Shown: positions 1 through 9,320, counted from the stretch's first letter. The stretch is 56,992 nt of DNA from Pantoea sp. Ap-967 (GCF_011752565.1 NZ_VWXK01000037.1:1-56992); one strand, 5' to 3'. Made by a program: numbers and translations. Notes: a model not told the origin generated them from the letters alone.

Positions 1-697
1 TCGCTTTCGTGTGTGTTGAATTGCTCCAGCCCCATCGATTGCATCAAGGCTTGGCAGCTGCGGTTGTCTTGCTGCTTAGCCTCAAGCTCTGCCAGGGCCG
101 CCTTGATCGCAGTGCGATCTACCACCTGCTCGCCCTCAGTCTTATCAGCGGCATCCAGGTCCGCCAGATATTGGGCAATCCGCTTATCCAGCTTCTCGTC
201 CTGACGCTTAAGCTGATTCAGGTTCAGGTTCAGGTGGCGTCGCGCGGAAGCGACTGCCTGAAACTTACTCCCGTCGATGGCAACCAAGTCACCGGCAATC
301 AAACCGGCAGCTCGGCAGAACTGCACAAAGGCCCGGGATGTCGCGACGAACGCAGCTTTGTTGTTCTTGCGGAAGTCGGCGATGGTTTTGAAGTCGGGTT
401 TGAGCCGGTTGATCAGCCACATCACTTCGATATTGCGCTGGCATTCGGCTTCCAGGCGCCGGGACGAGCGAATGCGCTGGAAATAACCGTAAAGGTAGAG
501 CTTTAGCTGATCGGCGGGGTCGTACGCGGGGCGCCCGGTGGCCTTGGGCTGCGTTTTCTCAAAGCCGAGTTGACCCAGATCCAGCTTGGCGACATACAGG
601 TCGATGACCCGTACGAGGTGATCTTCAGGGATCAATTCCTCCAGCGAGACCGGAACAGGCTAGTCTGGCTGCGGGACTCTCCTTGTATGTAGGCCGT
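1..697 (-). pseudogene. IS1182-type transposase, 5' part, decayed
   Basis: Read leftwards, this encodes the N-terminal half of an IS1182-family (DDE) transposase: a PVSLEELIPEDH-type start region, then GRPAYDPADQLKLYLYGYFQ, then VAIDGSKF, which should carry the first catalytic Asp. It runs off the left edge of the window. Two lesions are visible. The codon expected to be the ATG before AYIQGES is ACG (695-697). A base is also missing near 652-653: the family pattern LFPVSL needs TTCCCGG but TTCCGG is present, so the leader frame (AYIQGESRSQTSLF) does not join the main frame, which has a TAG just upstream. The gene is therefore probably dead. The family call is from recognisable motifs; the rest of the element is not visible. 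Confidence 0.8.
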
Positions 698-702
698 AAC
701 GA

Positions 703-736
703 AAAATGCTCCGTATCTTTCGATACGGAGCATTTT
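703..736. terminator. Perfect 15-bp hairpin in front of the transposase remnant
   Basis: AAAATGCTCCGTATC (703-717) is exactly complementary to 722-736 with a TTTC loop. Read on the minus strand it lies just before the transposase leader, contains the only GGAG-like ribosome-binding sequence, and is followed by a short T run. This fits a guard that stops outside transcription and hides the start site, as in other insertion sequences. It could equally work as a plain bidirectional terminator. Confidence 0.6.
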
Positions 737-834
737 CTTAAAGGGCCGGGCAGATTGCTAGGTTTTCACACAGCCTGCGAAGGCCCTTTTTTCGACAACT
801 TACAGACTTCCGTAGAATTCTGCAAGCCTATATA

Positions 835-910
<76 letters not shown>

Positions 911-973
911 GTCGTGATGGGTGCCATTCTAGCGATATCTGAAACGGCGTCAACCCCTTGATTCAAAAAAGTT

Positions 974-1534
974 TTATTTTTTTTCCGAACCTTCGCGCAG
1001 GTGCGGCCAGGCGGCCAGCAGGTAATGCATCATCGACCACAGGGTCAGCGCCGCCGCCACCAGCAGCAGTGCATAACCCAGCACCACCCAGAAGCTCACC
1101 ACCGGCGGGTTGGCCAGCAGGATCACCAGCGCCAGCATTTGCGCCGCCGTTTTCCACTTGCCCAGGTTGGACACCGCCACGTGCGCCCTCGCCCCAAGCT
1201 CAGCCATCCACTCGCGCAGTGCCGACACCACGATCTCGCGGCCGATGATCACCGCCGCCGGCAGGGTCAGCCAGAAATTGGCGTGCACCTGCACCAACAG
1301 CACCAGGGCCACGGCCACCATCAGCTTGTCGGCAACCGGGTCGAGAAAGGCGCCGAACGGCGTGCTCTGCTCCAGGCGCCGGGCCAGGTAGCCGTCCAGC
1401 CAGTCGGTGGCGGCGGCGATGGCGAACACCGTGCTGGCGGCCGTGTAGCTCCAGTGATAAGGCACATAGAACAGCAGGATGAAGATCGGGATGAGCAGGA
1501 CGCGTAGAACGGTGAGCAGGTTTGGAATATTCAT
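974..1534 (-). CDS. pgsA: CDP-diacylglycerol--glycerol-3-phosphate 3-phosphatidyltransferase
   Basis: A 186-residue inner-membrane enzyme. It transfers the phosphatidyl group from CDP-diacylglycerol to glycerol-3-phosphate, the committed step to phosphatidylglycerol and cardiolipin. The CDP-alcohol phosphotransferase signature DG-x2-AR-x8-G-x3-D-x3-D is complete in the stretch beginning DWLDGYLARR (about residues 44-70). Several hydrophobic segments flank it, and the length is normal for the family. The gene lies 33 bp downstream of uvrC on the same strand and is followed by tRNA-Gly, the usual Pseudomonas order gacA-uvrC-pgsA-tRNA, so it is probably transcribed with uvrC. Confidence 0.96.
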   Translation of the reverse strand: MNIPNLLTVLRVLLIPIFILLFYVPYHWSYTAASTVFAIAAATDWLDGYLARRLEQSTPFGAFLDPVADKLMVAVALVLLVQVHANFWLTLPAAVIIGREIVVSALREWMAELGARAHVAVSNLGKWKTAAQMLALVILLANPPVVSFWVVLGYALLLVAAALTLWSMMHYLLAAWPHLREGSEKK

Positions 1535-1567
1535 CGGTACGACTGGCTGCGGGTTGAGCCCGGCATT

Positions 1568-3391
1568 CTACTCGCTATGCAGGCTGGCATAAATCGACTC
1601 GGCAAGCTTTTTACTGATGCCGGGCGCCTTGGCGATCTCGTCGATACTGGCGCGGTTGAGCTCTTGCAGGCCACCGAAGTGCTTGAGCAGGTCGCGGCGC
1701 CGCTTGGGCCCTACCCCGGCCACGTCTTCCAGGCTGGAAACCCGGCGCGCCTTGCCGCGCCGGGCACGGTGGCCGGTGATGGCGAAACGGTGGGCTTCGT
1801 CGCGGATCTGCTGAATCAGGTGCAGGGCTGGGTTGTCGCCCTTGAGGGTGAACTCGTGGGCAACATCGTTGAGGTACAGGGTTTCGAAGCCGGCCTTGCG
1901 GGTCACGCCCTTGGCGACGCCGAGCAGGGTCAGGTCAGTGAAGGCCAGCTCCTGCATCACTTCGCGGGCCATGTTCAGCTGGCCCTTGCCGCCGTCTACC
2001 AGCAGCACATCGGGCAGCTTGCCCTCGCCGTCCTTGATACGCCCGTAGCGGCGGGTCAGGGCCTGGTGCATGGCCGCGTAGTCATCGCCTGCGGTGACGC
2101 CTTCGATATTGAAGCGACGATAATCGGATTTCAGCGGGCCTTCGGGGCCGAACACCACGCAACTGGCCACCGTGGCTTCGCCACTGGAGTGGCTGATGTC
2201 GTAGCACTCCAGGCGCTGCGGCACCTCGTCCAGGCCAAGCACTTCGGCCAAGGCCTCGAAACGCGCGGCCATGTGCTGACGGTTGGCCAGGCGCGCATTG
2301 AGCGCCTGTTCGGCGTTGGTCACCGCCAGCTGTTGCCAGCGCGCACGGGTGCCGCGCACCCGGTGGCTGATGCTGAGCTCGCGCCCACGCAGGCTCTGCA
2401 GCGCCTCGGTGATGGTGGCAAAATCCTCGTGCACCACGTTGACGATCAGCTCGCCGGGCAGTTCGCGCTCGGCGTTGCCCAGGTAGTATTGCGACAGGAA
2501 CGCGGCCATCACCTCGGCCACCTCCTCCTCGATGCCCACCTGCGGGAAGAAGTTCTTGCTGCCCAGCACCCGGCCACCGCGCACGCTGATCAGGTGCACG
2601 CAGGCGCCACCGGGGTTGACGAAGGCCGCCACCACGTCGACATCGCCAGAACCGCCTTCGATGTATTGCTGGTCCTGAACCCGCCGCAACAAGGCGATCT
2701 GGTCACGCAGCTCGGCGGCCTTTTCGAAGTTCAAGGCCATGGCGGCCTTTTCCATTTCCTCGTTCAGCTCGTTGCCCAACTGCTGGCTGCGGCCTTCGAG
2801 GAACATCACCGAATGGCGCACATCCTCGGCGTATTCCTGGGCACTGACCAGGTCGGTGCACGGCCCCTTGCAGCGTTTTATCTGGTACTGCAGGCAGGGC
2901 CGGGTGCGGTTGGCGTAGTAGCTGTCTTCGCACTGGCGCACGGAAAACGCCTTCTGCAGCAAGCTCAGGCTTTCACGAATGGCCCCGGCACTGGGGTAAG
3001 GGCCGAAATAACGGCCCTTGGCCTTCTTCGCGCCACGGTGGATCCCCAGGCGTGGGAATTCACCGTCGGACAGGAATACATACGGGTAGGACTTATCGTC
3101 GCGCAACAGGATGTTGTACGGCGGCCGCCATTGCTTGATGAGGTTCTGCTCAAGCAGCAACGCTTCGGTTTCGTTGGCGGTGATGGTGGTTTCAACCTGA
3201 GCGATACGCCCCACCAGCGCGGCGGTTTTCGGCGCCAGGCCCGTCTTGCGGAAATAACTGGCCAGGCGTTTCTTGAGGTTCTTGGCCTTGCCCACGTAAA
3301 GCAGGCGCGCCTCGGCATCGAACATCCGGTACACGCCCGGGCGGCCGCTGCAGGTGGCCAGGAACGCGCTGGCATCAAAGACTTGTGACAT
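1568..3391 (-). CDS. uvrC: Excinuclease ABC subunit C
   Basis: A 607-residue nuclease of nucleotide excision repair that makes the 3' and 5' incisions after UvrAB loads on damaged DNA. An N-terminal GIY-YIG domain (PGVYRMFD ... LLYVGKAKNLKKR, about residues 18-50) makes the 3' cut. A UVR motif for UvrB contact lies near residues 203-238. The RNase H-like half begins near ECYDISHSSG (about residue 395) with its acidic residues, and paired helix-hairpin-helix motifs end the protein (GVGPKRRRDLLKHFGG). It starts 6 bp after gacA and is very likely co-transcribed with it, an arrangement widely conserved in gammaproteobacteria. Confidence 0.98.
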   Translation of the reverse strand: MSQVFDASAFLATCSGRPGVYRMFDAEARLLYVGKAKNLKKRLASYFRKTGLAPKTAALVGRIAQVETTITANETEALLLEQNLIKQWRPPYNILLRDDKSYPYVFLSDGEFPRLGIHRGAKKAKGRYFGPYPSAGAIRESLSLLQKAFSVRQCEDSYYANRTRPCLQYQIKRCKGPCTDLVSAQEYAEDVRHSVMFLEGRSQQLGNELNEEMEKAAMALNFEKAAELRDQIALLRRVQDQQYIEGGSGDVDVVAAFVNPGGACVHLISVRGGRVLGSKNFFPQVGIEEEVAEVMAAFLSQYYLGNAERELPGELIVNVVHEDFATITEALQSLRGRELSISHRVRGTRARWQQLAVTNAEQALNARLANRQHMAARFEALAEVLGLDEVPQRLECYDISHSSGEATVASCVVFGPEGPLKSDYRRFNIEGVTAGDDYAAMHQALTRRYGRIKDGEGKLPDVLLVDGGKGQLNMAREVMQELAFTDLTLLGVAKGVTRKAGFETLYLNDVAHEFTLKGDNPALHLIQQIRDEAHRFAITGHRARRGKARRVSSLEDVAGVGPKRRRDLLKHFGGLQELNRASIDEIAKAPGISKKLAESIYASLHSE

Positions 3392-3397
3392 GAGGTT

Positions 3398-4036
3398 TTA
3401 CAGGCTTGCGTCAACCATACCGTGGCGAACGGCCAGCAACGTCAGTTCGACGTCGCTGGTGACCGAGAGTTTTTCGAAGATCCGATAACGGTAAGTATTG
3501 ACGGTCTTGGGTGACAGGCACAACTTGTCGGAGATGATCTGCACCTTTTGGCAGCCGACGATCATCAGGGCGATCTGGATTTCCCGCTCCGACAACGCAT
3601 CGAACGGCGAGCCTTGCGGCTGGAACGACTTCAGCGCCAGCTGCTGGGCAATCTGCGGGCTGATGTAACGCTGCCCGGCGAAGGCCAGGCGAATGGCCTG
3701 GACCATTTCATCCAGGCCAGCGCCCTTGGTCAGGTAGCCCGCGGCCCCAGCCTGCATCAGGCGCGTGGGGAACGGGTCTTCTTCGCACACGGTGACGGCC
3801 ACCACCTTGATGTCCGGGTGGCTGCGCAGCAATTTGCGGGTAGCTTCCAGGCCGCCGATGCCTGGCATCTTCACGTCCATCAGCACGACGTCGGGCTTCA
3901 GCTCACGGACCAGCTTGATGGCCGACTCGCCCGAATCTGCCTCCCCCACCACCTGCAGGCCATCGATATCGGCGAGCATGCGGGTAATCCCGGTTCGTAC
4001 CAGATCGTGATCGTCGACCACTAGGACCCTAATCAA
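3398..4036 (-). CDS. gacA: Response regulator GacA (UvrY)
   Basis: A 212-residue NarL/FixJ-type response regulator, the DNA-binding partner of sensor kinase GacS. In pseudomonads the pair activates the small RNAs RsmY and RsmZ, which relieve RsmA/E repression of secondary metabolism and biofilm genes. The receiver domain has the acidic pocket VVDDHD, phospho-acceptor Asp54 in VLMDVKMPG, and the conserved Lys in LTKGAG. The C-terminal LuxR-type helix-turn-helix is near LSPKTVNTYRYRIFEKL. The start is TTG (IRVLVVDDH follows), with GAGGT about eight bases upstream; no in-frame ATG fits. A non-ATG start may limit expression. Only 63 bp separate it from the upstream regulator gene. Confidence 0.96.
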   Translation of the reverse strand: MIRVLVVDDHDLVRTGITRMLADIDGLQVVGEADSGESAIKLVRELKPDVVLMDVKMPGIGGLEATRKLLRSHPDIKVVAVTVCEEDPFPTRLMQAGAAGYLTKGAGLDEMVQAIRLAFAGQRYISPQIAQQLALKSFQPQGSPFDALSEREIQIALMIVGCQKVQIISDKLCLSPKTVNTYRYRIFEKLSVTSDVELTLLAVRHGMVDASL

Positions 4037-4099
4037 GCAGACACCTCGTCAACAGGGCGATTGGATCCCGCCACCTTAACAAAATTTTTCATGGCGGAC

Positions 4100-4489
4100 C
4101 TAGCGTAAAACTTCCTTCAGAAACGTCTGACGCTCCGGCCGTGGCAGGCGCACCAGCTCGCGGTGGCCGCCCTCGCTCACCAGCCGCCCCAGCAAGTGCC
4201 CGAAAGCCGCCTGGTCGGCGCTCGGCAATCGCCGGAACGCGCCTAGCAGGCCGGTTTCATCCGCGCTCAGGCTTTCCAGTGGCGCCGGGGTGCGCACGCC
4301 GCTGAGGACATACAACGCATCGACGCCTTTGGCCGCCAGGGCCGCCAGGTAATCGACCCGGGGCGTACGTTCGCCGCTCTCATACTTGCCCTGGGCATTG
4401 GGTTCGACGCCGCCAATATCGCCAAACACACGCTGGGTCATGCCCAGCCGTTCACGCTCTTCCCTTAGGCGTGGACCGAGTCCATTCAT
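4100..4489 (-). CDS. XRE/Cro-CI family transcriptional regulator
   Basis: A 129-residue DNA-binding protein with an N-terminal Cro/CI helix-turn-helix (about residues 6-60: LREERERLGMTQ, then a recognition region ending KYESGERTP). A short helical C-terminal part of unknown function follows. I chose the ATG at 4489 because AGGAG lies eight bases upstream and the helix-turn-helix starts directly after it; a longer reading frame upstream looks like non-coding leader. It lies between the GNAT gene and gacA on the same strand. Target and signal are unknown, and no phage genes surround it. Confidence 0.85.
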   Translation of the reverse strand: MNGLGPRLREERERLGMTQRVFGDIGGVEPNAQGKYESGERTPRVDYLAALAAKGVDALYVLSGVRTPAPLESLSADETGLLGAFRRLPSADQAAFGHLLGRLVSEGGHRELVRLPRPERQTFLKEVLR

Positions 4490-4633
4490 TTCAGGCTTCT
4501 CCTGGTTACGGGTAATCGTCGGGCACCGCTCACAGCCCTGTGAGCAAAGGTAGACCCAGCGGTCACTATGCCCATCACCAGCGCCCGTCGCAAGCCAGTA
4601 TTGCGCCAGCAGCGGGCCTGGCAACGGCATCGC

Positions 4634-5080
4634 TCAACCGATGCTGCGTTGCATTCTGACGAAGCATTCATCCTCGCCCATCTCGGCAAACCCGCTGCGC
4701 CGGTACAGCTGCCGCGCTGGGTTATTCCTGAACACCATCAAGCGCAGTAGCGGCAAATGCCGTTGCGCTGCCCAGCCGGCCAGGGTTTCCAGCACCTGTT
4801 GACCCACGCCGCGGCCGCGGTGCTCGGGCAGCAGGTGCAGTTCGCGAATGAACAAGGCCTGGCGGTCCTGGCTGAGGCTGCAATAGCCCAGCACTGCGCC
4901 CTGCTGCACGATCAGCCATTGCTCGCGCCAGCCCCAGGCCTGATCGAAGGCGCCCTCCACCCACAACAGGTCGAAGTCACGGTAATAGGGCAGCATCGCC
5001 CTTCGCGTCAGGTCGCGGGCGAAATCACGATCGGCGTCGGTGGCGGGTATCAACGCCAAGGGTTTGCCACACTTCATCAC
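4634..5080 (-). CDS. GNAT family N-acetyltransferase
   Basis: A 148-residue protein with the GNAT acetyl-CoA binding motif (HRGRGVGQQ, about residues 87-95, matching R/Q-x-x-G-x-G/A) and the C-terminal NPARQLYRRSGF segment typical of the fold. The substrate cannot be read from sequence. The gene is divergent from the phosphate transporter gene (116 bp between starts) and ends 144 bp before the XRE gene. Two ATG codons begin the frame (MMKC); either may be used. Confidence 0.87.
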   Translation of the reverse strand: MMKCGKPLALIPATDADRDFARDLTRRAMLPYYRDFDLLWVEGAFDQAWGWREQWLIVQQGAVLGYCSLSQDRQALFIRELHLLPEHRGRGVGQQVLETLAGWAAQRHLPLLRLMVFRNNPARQLYRRSGFAEMGEDECFVRMQRSIG

Positions 5081-5196
5081 CGTTTCCCGCCTCTACCGTT
5101 CGTCTTGAGCCTAGGCAATTCATTGACCCGGGTCACGTCCACCTTGGGAATTGTTTCTATGCTCAGGGCCTTCGGCAACTGCCACCCGGAGCCCCC

Positions 5197-6816
5197 ATGG
5201 CAACCCCGTCCCTGGCCAGCCAGCCGCCACTGGCACAACGCGAGGCCGGCCCGCAGCTTTCCCACCGGCCTGGGCGTGCCACCCTCGTGCTGTTCTTCGG
5301 CCTGCTCCTGGCCGGCATCGCCTACACCGCCTGGAGCCTGAAACAGGATGTTTCGGCCAGCGGTACGGTCATCACCACCGTCACGCCGTTCCTGTTGCTG
5401 GGCCTGGCGCTGCTGGTCGCCCTGGGCTTCGAGTTCGTCAATGGCTTTCATGACACCGCCAATGCGGTGGCCACGGTGATCTACACCCACTCGCTGCCGG
5501 CACCGGTGGCAGTGGTGTGGTCGGGGCTGTGCAATTTTCTCGGCGTGCTGCTTTCCAGCGGCGCAGTGGCCTTCGGCATCATTGCCCTGCTGCCGGTGGA
5601 GCTGATTCTGCAGGTGGGCTCCTCGGCCGGCTTCGCCATGGTCTTCGCCCTGCTGCTGGCCGCCATCATCTGGAACCTCGGCACCTGGTGGCTGGGGCTG
5701 CCGGCGTCGTCTTCGCACACGCTGATCGGCTCGATCATCGGTGTGGGCGTGGCCAATGCGCTGATGCATGGGCGCAGCGGCACCAGCGGGGTGGACTGGG
5801 CCCAGGCGAGCAAGGTCGGCTACGCCCTGCTGTTCTCGCCCTTGATCGGTTTTGCCTGCGCGGCCTTGCTGCTGCTCGCCCTGCGTGCGCTGGTCAAGCG
5901 CCAGGCGCTGTACCAGGCGCCGCAAGGCCGCACGCCGCCGCCCTGGTGGATTCGCGGCCTGCTGATTCTGACCTGCACCGGGGTGTCGTTCGCCCACGGT
6001 TCCAACGATGGCCAGAAAGGCATGGGCCTGATCATGCTGATTCTGGTCGGCACCCTGCCGATGGCCTACGCCTTGAACAAAACCATGCCCAGCGACCAGG
6101 CGCAGCATTTTTCCGCGGTGGCCGAAGCCACCCGGCAGGCGTTGGTGCGCAGCGCCCCGCAAGCGCCCCCGGCCGACCCACGCCAGGTGCTCACCGCCTT
6201 CGTTGCCGCCCCCAAGGCCAGCCCGCAGCTGGTGCCCGCGTTGGCCGCGCTGGCGGGCATGATCGGCGAGGAAGTCGAAGGCTATGGCTCGCTGCAGCGG
6301 GTGCCGGCCGAGGCCATGGCCAACGTGCGCAACGATATGTACCTGACCAGCGAAGCCATCCGCCTGCTGGAGCACGACCGGCAGGTGGCCTTCGATGCCG
6401 AAACCCTCAGCCACCTGCAGGCCTTCAAGGCCCAGATCGACGCCGCTACCCGCTATATTCCGCTATGGGTCAAGGTAGCCGTGGCCCTTGCCCTGGGGCT
6501 GGGCACCATGGTCGGCTGGAAGCGCATCGTGGTGACGGTGGGCGAGAAGATCGGCAAGGCGCACCTGAGCTATGCCCAGGGCGCCTCGGCCGAGCTGGTG
6601 GCAATGTGCACCATCGGTGCGGCGGACCTATTCGGGTTGCCGGTGTCGACCACCCATGTGCTGAGTTCCGGGGTAGCCGGCACCATGGTGGCCAATGGCT
6701 CGGGCATTCAGAAACGTACGCTGGTCAACTTGATGATGGCCTGGGTGCTCACCCTACCGGCGGCGATGCTGCTGGCCGGGTGCCTGTACTGGCTGCTGTG
6801 CCAAATCGCTGGGTAG
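5197..6816 (+). CDS. PiT family inorganic phosphate transporter
   Basis: A 539-residue inner-membrane transporter of the PiT family, which takes up phosphate (often as a metal-phosphate complex) with protons or sodium. The two family repeats are visible: GFEFVNGFHDTANAVAT near residue 80 and a second copy with GVSFAHGSNDGQKGMG near residue 265. GLPASSSHTL and GLPVSTTHVL mark the paired helical hairpins. A hydrophilic stretch of roughly 110 residues separates the halves. A GGAG ribosome-binding site is five bases before the ATG. The stop codon TAG (6814-6816) is part of a REP palindrome. Confidence 0.93.
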   Translation: MATPSLASQPPLAQREAGPQLSHRPGRATLVLFFGLLLAGIAYTAWSLKQDVSASGTVITTVTPFLLLGLALLVALGFEFVNGFHDTANAVATVIYTHSLPAPVAVVWSGLCNFLGVLLSSGAVAFGIIALLPVELILQVGSSAGFAMVFALLLAAIIWNLGTWWLGLPASSSHTLIGSIIGVGVANALMHGRSGTSGVDWAQASKVGYALLFSPLIGFACAALLLLALRALVKRQALYQAPQGRTPPPWWIRGLLILTCTGVSFAHGSNDGQKGMGLIMLILVGTLPMAYALNKTMPSDQAQHFSAVAEATRQALVRSAPQAPPADPRQVLTAFVAAPKASPQLVPALAALAGMIGEEVEGYGSLQRVPAEAMANVRNDMYLTSEAIRLLEHDRQVAFDAETLSHLQAFKAQIDAATRYIPLWVKVAVALALGLGTMVGWKRIVVTVGEKIGKAHLSYAQGASAELVAMCTIGAADLFGLPVSTTHVLSSGVAGTMVANGSGIQKRTLVNLMMAWVLTLPAAMLLAGCLYWLLCQIAG

Positions 6817-6918
6817 GAGCGAGCGAAGCTCGCGATGGGCTGCAAAGCAGCCCCAGCTTCATGCGCCGCGAAGCTGGAGGCCTGGGGCCGCTGCGCGCCC
6901 CATCGCGAGCTCCTACCC
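6811..6918. repeat. REP pair, GTAGGAGCGAGC family, composite
   Basis: GGGTAGGAGCGAGC... at 6811 returns inverted as ...GCGAGCTCCTACCC ending at 6918. The interior holds a second small hairpin (GGGCTGCAAAGCAGCCC) and an AGCTTC/GAAGCT pair. It separates the convergent PiT and glutathione transferase genes and probably ends transcription from both sides. The left arm supplies the PiT stop codon. Confidence 0.88.
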
Positions 6919-6939
6919 AAAATCCGTTCGTTTTGGGGG

Positions 6940-7635
6940 TCAGGCGGGGATTTTCAGGCCCCGTTGTACGGCCGGGCGTTCGAGGAAGCTGGCCAGCACG
7001 CGCTGCACTTCCTTGAACTCATCGAAGCCAACCAGATCCCGTGCGTTGTAGCGCTCCACCAGGTTGCGCACCCAGGGGAAGATGGCGATATCGGCAATGC
7101 TGTAGTCATCGACCATCCACTGGCGCCCTTTCAGGTGACGGTCCAGCACACCCAGCAGGCGCTTCGATTCGTTGACGTAGCGGTCACGCGGGCGCTTGTC
7201 CTCGTACTCCTTGCCGGCAAAGAAATGGAAGAACCCCACCTGGCCGAACATCGGCCCGATGCCGCCCATCTGGAACATCAGCCACTGCAGCGTCTGGTAG
7301 CGCTGGGCCGGGTCCTGGCTCAACAGTTGCCCGCTTTTCTCCGCCAGGTACTGCAAGATCGCACCCGACTCGAACAAGGCCAGCGGCTGGCCACCCGGCC
7401 CGTTGGGGTCGAGGATTGCCGGGATCTTGTTGTTGGCGCTCAGGGAAATGAATTCGGGGGTCAGTTGGTCGTCGTTGTCGAAGCTGACCTTGTGCGGCTC
7501 GTAGGCCAGGCCGATCTCCTCCAGCATGATCGACACCTTGACGCCATTGGGCGTGGGCAGCGAATACAGCTGCAGGCGCTCGGGGTGCTGCGCCGGCCAT
7601 TTACGGGTGATGGGGAAAGCGCTCAGATCGGTCAT
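6940..7635 (-). CDS. Glutathione S-transferase, Nu/YfcG-YghU type
   Basis: A 231-residue cytosolic glutathione transferase. An N-terminal thioredoxin-like domain (about residues 20-105) carries YSLPTPNGVKVSIMLEE and the glutathione-contacting NKIPAI and FESGAILQYLAE segments. An all-helical C-terminal domain follows. The TPNG pattern is typical of the Nu class, which lacks the classical catalytic Tyr or Ser and favours disulfide-bond reductase activity. I chose the ATG at 7635 because AGGA lies at good spacing; a TTG five codons upstream is less likely. It converges with PiT across a REP element. Confidence 0.9.
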   Translation of the reverse strand: MTDLSAFPITRKWPAQHPERLQLYSLPTPNGVKVSIMLEEIGLAYEPHKVSFDNDDQLTPEFISLSANNKIPAILDPNGPGGQPLALFESGAILQYLAEKSGQLLSQDPAQRYQTLQWLMFQMGGIGPMFGQVGFFHFFAGKEYEDKRPRDRYVNESKRLLGVLDRHLKGRQWMVDDYSIADIAIFPWVRNLVERYNARDLVGFDEFKEVQRVLASFLERPAVQRGLKIPA

Positions 7636-7732
7636 GCTCGTTTCCTGCAATCCATGGAAACGCCCACTTTAAGGGACCGCGCCGCGATTTGACCATCGGG
7701 GGCGCGAAACGCCCCCTTCCAGCACCCAAGCC

Positions 7733-9115
7733 TCAGGCTGCCTGGGCCACCGCCCTGCTGCCCTTCTGGGTCAGCGAAACCAGCAGGATGAACAGGGTCA
7801 CCCCCGCCGTCATCAAGGTTTCATAGCGGTAGGCATCGCTGAACAGCATATAGCCCAGGACCATGACGATGGTGCCGATCACCAGCCAGGTCAGCCACGG
7901 GAACAGCCACATCTTCAGCTCCAGCGGCCGCCCCTCACGGTCGGCGCGGGCGCGCATGCGCAGCTGCGACACGGCAATCACCAGGTACACCAGCAAGGCG
8001 ATGGCACCGGTGGTGGACAGCAGGAAACCAAACACCTTGCCGGGCAGCACATAGTTGACGAAGCAACCGACGAAGCCCGCCAGGGTCGACAGAATCACCG
8101 CCACGGTTGGCACGCCGGCGCCGGAGATGCGCTTGGTCATGCTCAACGCCTGGCCGCGAGCCCCCAGCGAATACAGCATCCGCGAGGCGGTATACAGGCC
8201 CGAGTTCATGCAGCTGGTCACGGCCACCAGCACCACCAGGTCGACCAACAGCTTGGCGCCGGGTACGTTGAGCACTTCCAGCACCCGCTGGAACGAACCC
8301 ACCGCCTTGAGCTGCGGGTCGTTCCAGGCCACCAGCGACACCACCAGGAAGATCGACGCCAGGTAGAAGATGGCGATGCGGTACACCACCAGGTTGGTGG
8401 CGCGGCGGATCTTGTCCTTGGGGTTGGCGGTTTCATCGGCGGCGATGGTGACGATCTCGGCACCGAAGAACGAGAAGATGGTAATCAGCACGCCCCCCAG
8501 CACTGTACCGAAGCCGTTGGGCATGAAGCCGCCGTTGTCCCACAGGCGGCTGACGCCCGACACCTCGGCCAGCGGCCAGAACCCGAACACCGCCAGGCTG
8601 CACACCGCGATAAAGGCAATGATGGCAATTACCTTGACCAGCGCGAACCAGTATTCGAAGGCGCCGAAGTTCTTCACGCTGACCAGGTTGCTGCCCGACA
8701 GCACCAGCATGATCAGGAAGGCGAACAGCCAGGACGGCACGGCCGGGAAATAGGCATGCAGGATATCGGCGCCGGCAATGGCCTCGACCGGAATGATCAG
8801 CACCCAGAACCACCAGTACAGCCAGCCGATGGTAAAGCCCGCCCAAGGGCCGATGGCCTCGGAGGCATAGGTGGAGAACGAGCCGCTGTTGGGGTTGGCG
8901 ACGGCCATTTCGCCGAGCATGCGCATCACCAGCAGCACCAGCAGGCCGGTCATGGCGTAGGAGATGAGAATGGCCGGGCCAGCAGTGGCGATGGCGTTGG
9001 AGGAACCGATGAACAGGCCAGCGCCGATGATACCGGCGATGGAGATCATGGACACCTGACGGGAGGTCAGGCCGTGCTGCAAGGAACGCTGTTTGTTGTT
9101 GTGTAGCGAAGCCAT
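7733..9115 (-). CDS. Amino-acid permease, APC family, GabP-like
   Basis: A 460-residue inner-membrane permease with about 12 hydrophobic segments. The family start GLTSRQVSMISIAGIIGAGLFIGSS covers helix 1 and its glycine-rich substrate loop. It resembles GABA permease GabP and related carriers. It is divergent from a LysR regulator, with a class III aminotransferase beyond, so uptake of GABA or another omega-amino acid is the best reading. The substrate is an inference. A GAGG ribosome-binding site precedes the ATG. Confidence 0.88.
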   Translation of the reverse strand: MASLHNNKQRSLQHGLTSRQVSMISIAGIIGAGLFIGSSNAIATAGPAILISYAMTGLLVLLVMRMLGEMAVANPNSGSFSTYASEAIGPWAGFTIGWLYWWFWVLIIPVEAIAGADILHAYFPAVPSWLFAFLIMLVLSGSNLVSVKNFGAFEYWFALVKVIAIIAFIAVCSLAVFGFWPLAEVSGVSRLWDNGGFMPNGFGTVLGGVLITIFSFFGAEIVTIAADETANPKDKIRRATNLVVYRIAIFYLASIFLVVSLVAWNDPQLKAVGSFQRVLEVLNVPGAKLLVDLVVLVAVTSCMNSGLYTASRMLYSLGARGQALSMTKRISGAGVPTVAVILSTLAGFVGCFVNYVLPGKVFGFLLSTTGAIALLVYLVIAVSQLRMRARADREGRPLELKMWLFPWLTWLVIGTIVMVLGYMLFSDAYRYETLMTAGVTLFILLVSLTQKGSRAVAQAA

Positions 9116-9320
9116 GGAGAACCCTCGAATGGGTCGGCCGTCATGACTGACAGCTGAAAAGTTGGAGCAGAATTCGTCTAGGTCGTTGTGCGCGTTGTTG
9201 TTGTTTTTAATGGCCGGTCGTGCACTTTCCTCCTCTTCGCCGAACCGGGTTGTCTTCGTTGGTCGAGGCCAGTATTAATCTATAGGGCGAGGTCAACAAA
9301 CGACCTTTTCGAAGCACATG

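Noticed and set aside
9..506. Plus-strand 165-codon open frame at the left edge
   Set aside because: It is the antisense reading of the transposase, whose minus-strand translation carries recognisable family motifs.
1577..3388. 603-codon plus-strand open frame opposite uvrC
   Set aside because: It is a GC-rich shadow; the minus strand encodes intact UvrC with all domains.
4100..4489. XRE regulator as part of a prophage or toxin-antitoxin pair
   Set aside because: No phage genes or toxin-like partner lie beside it; the neighbours are core genes.
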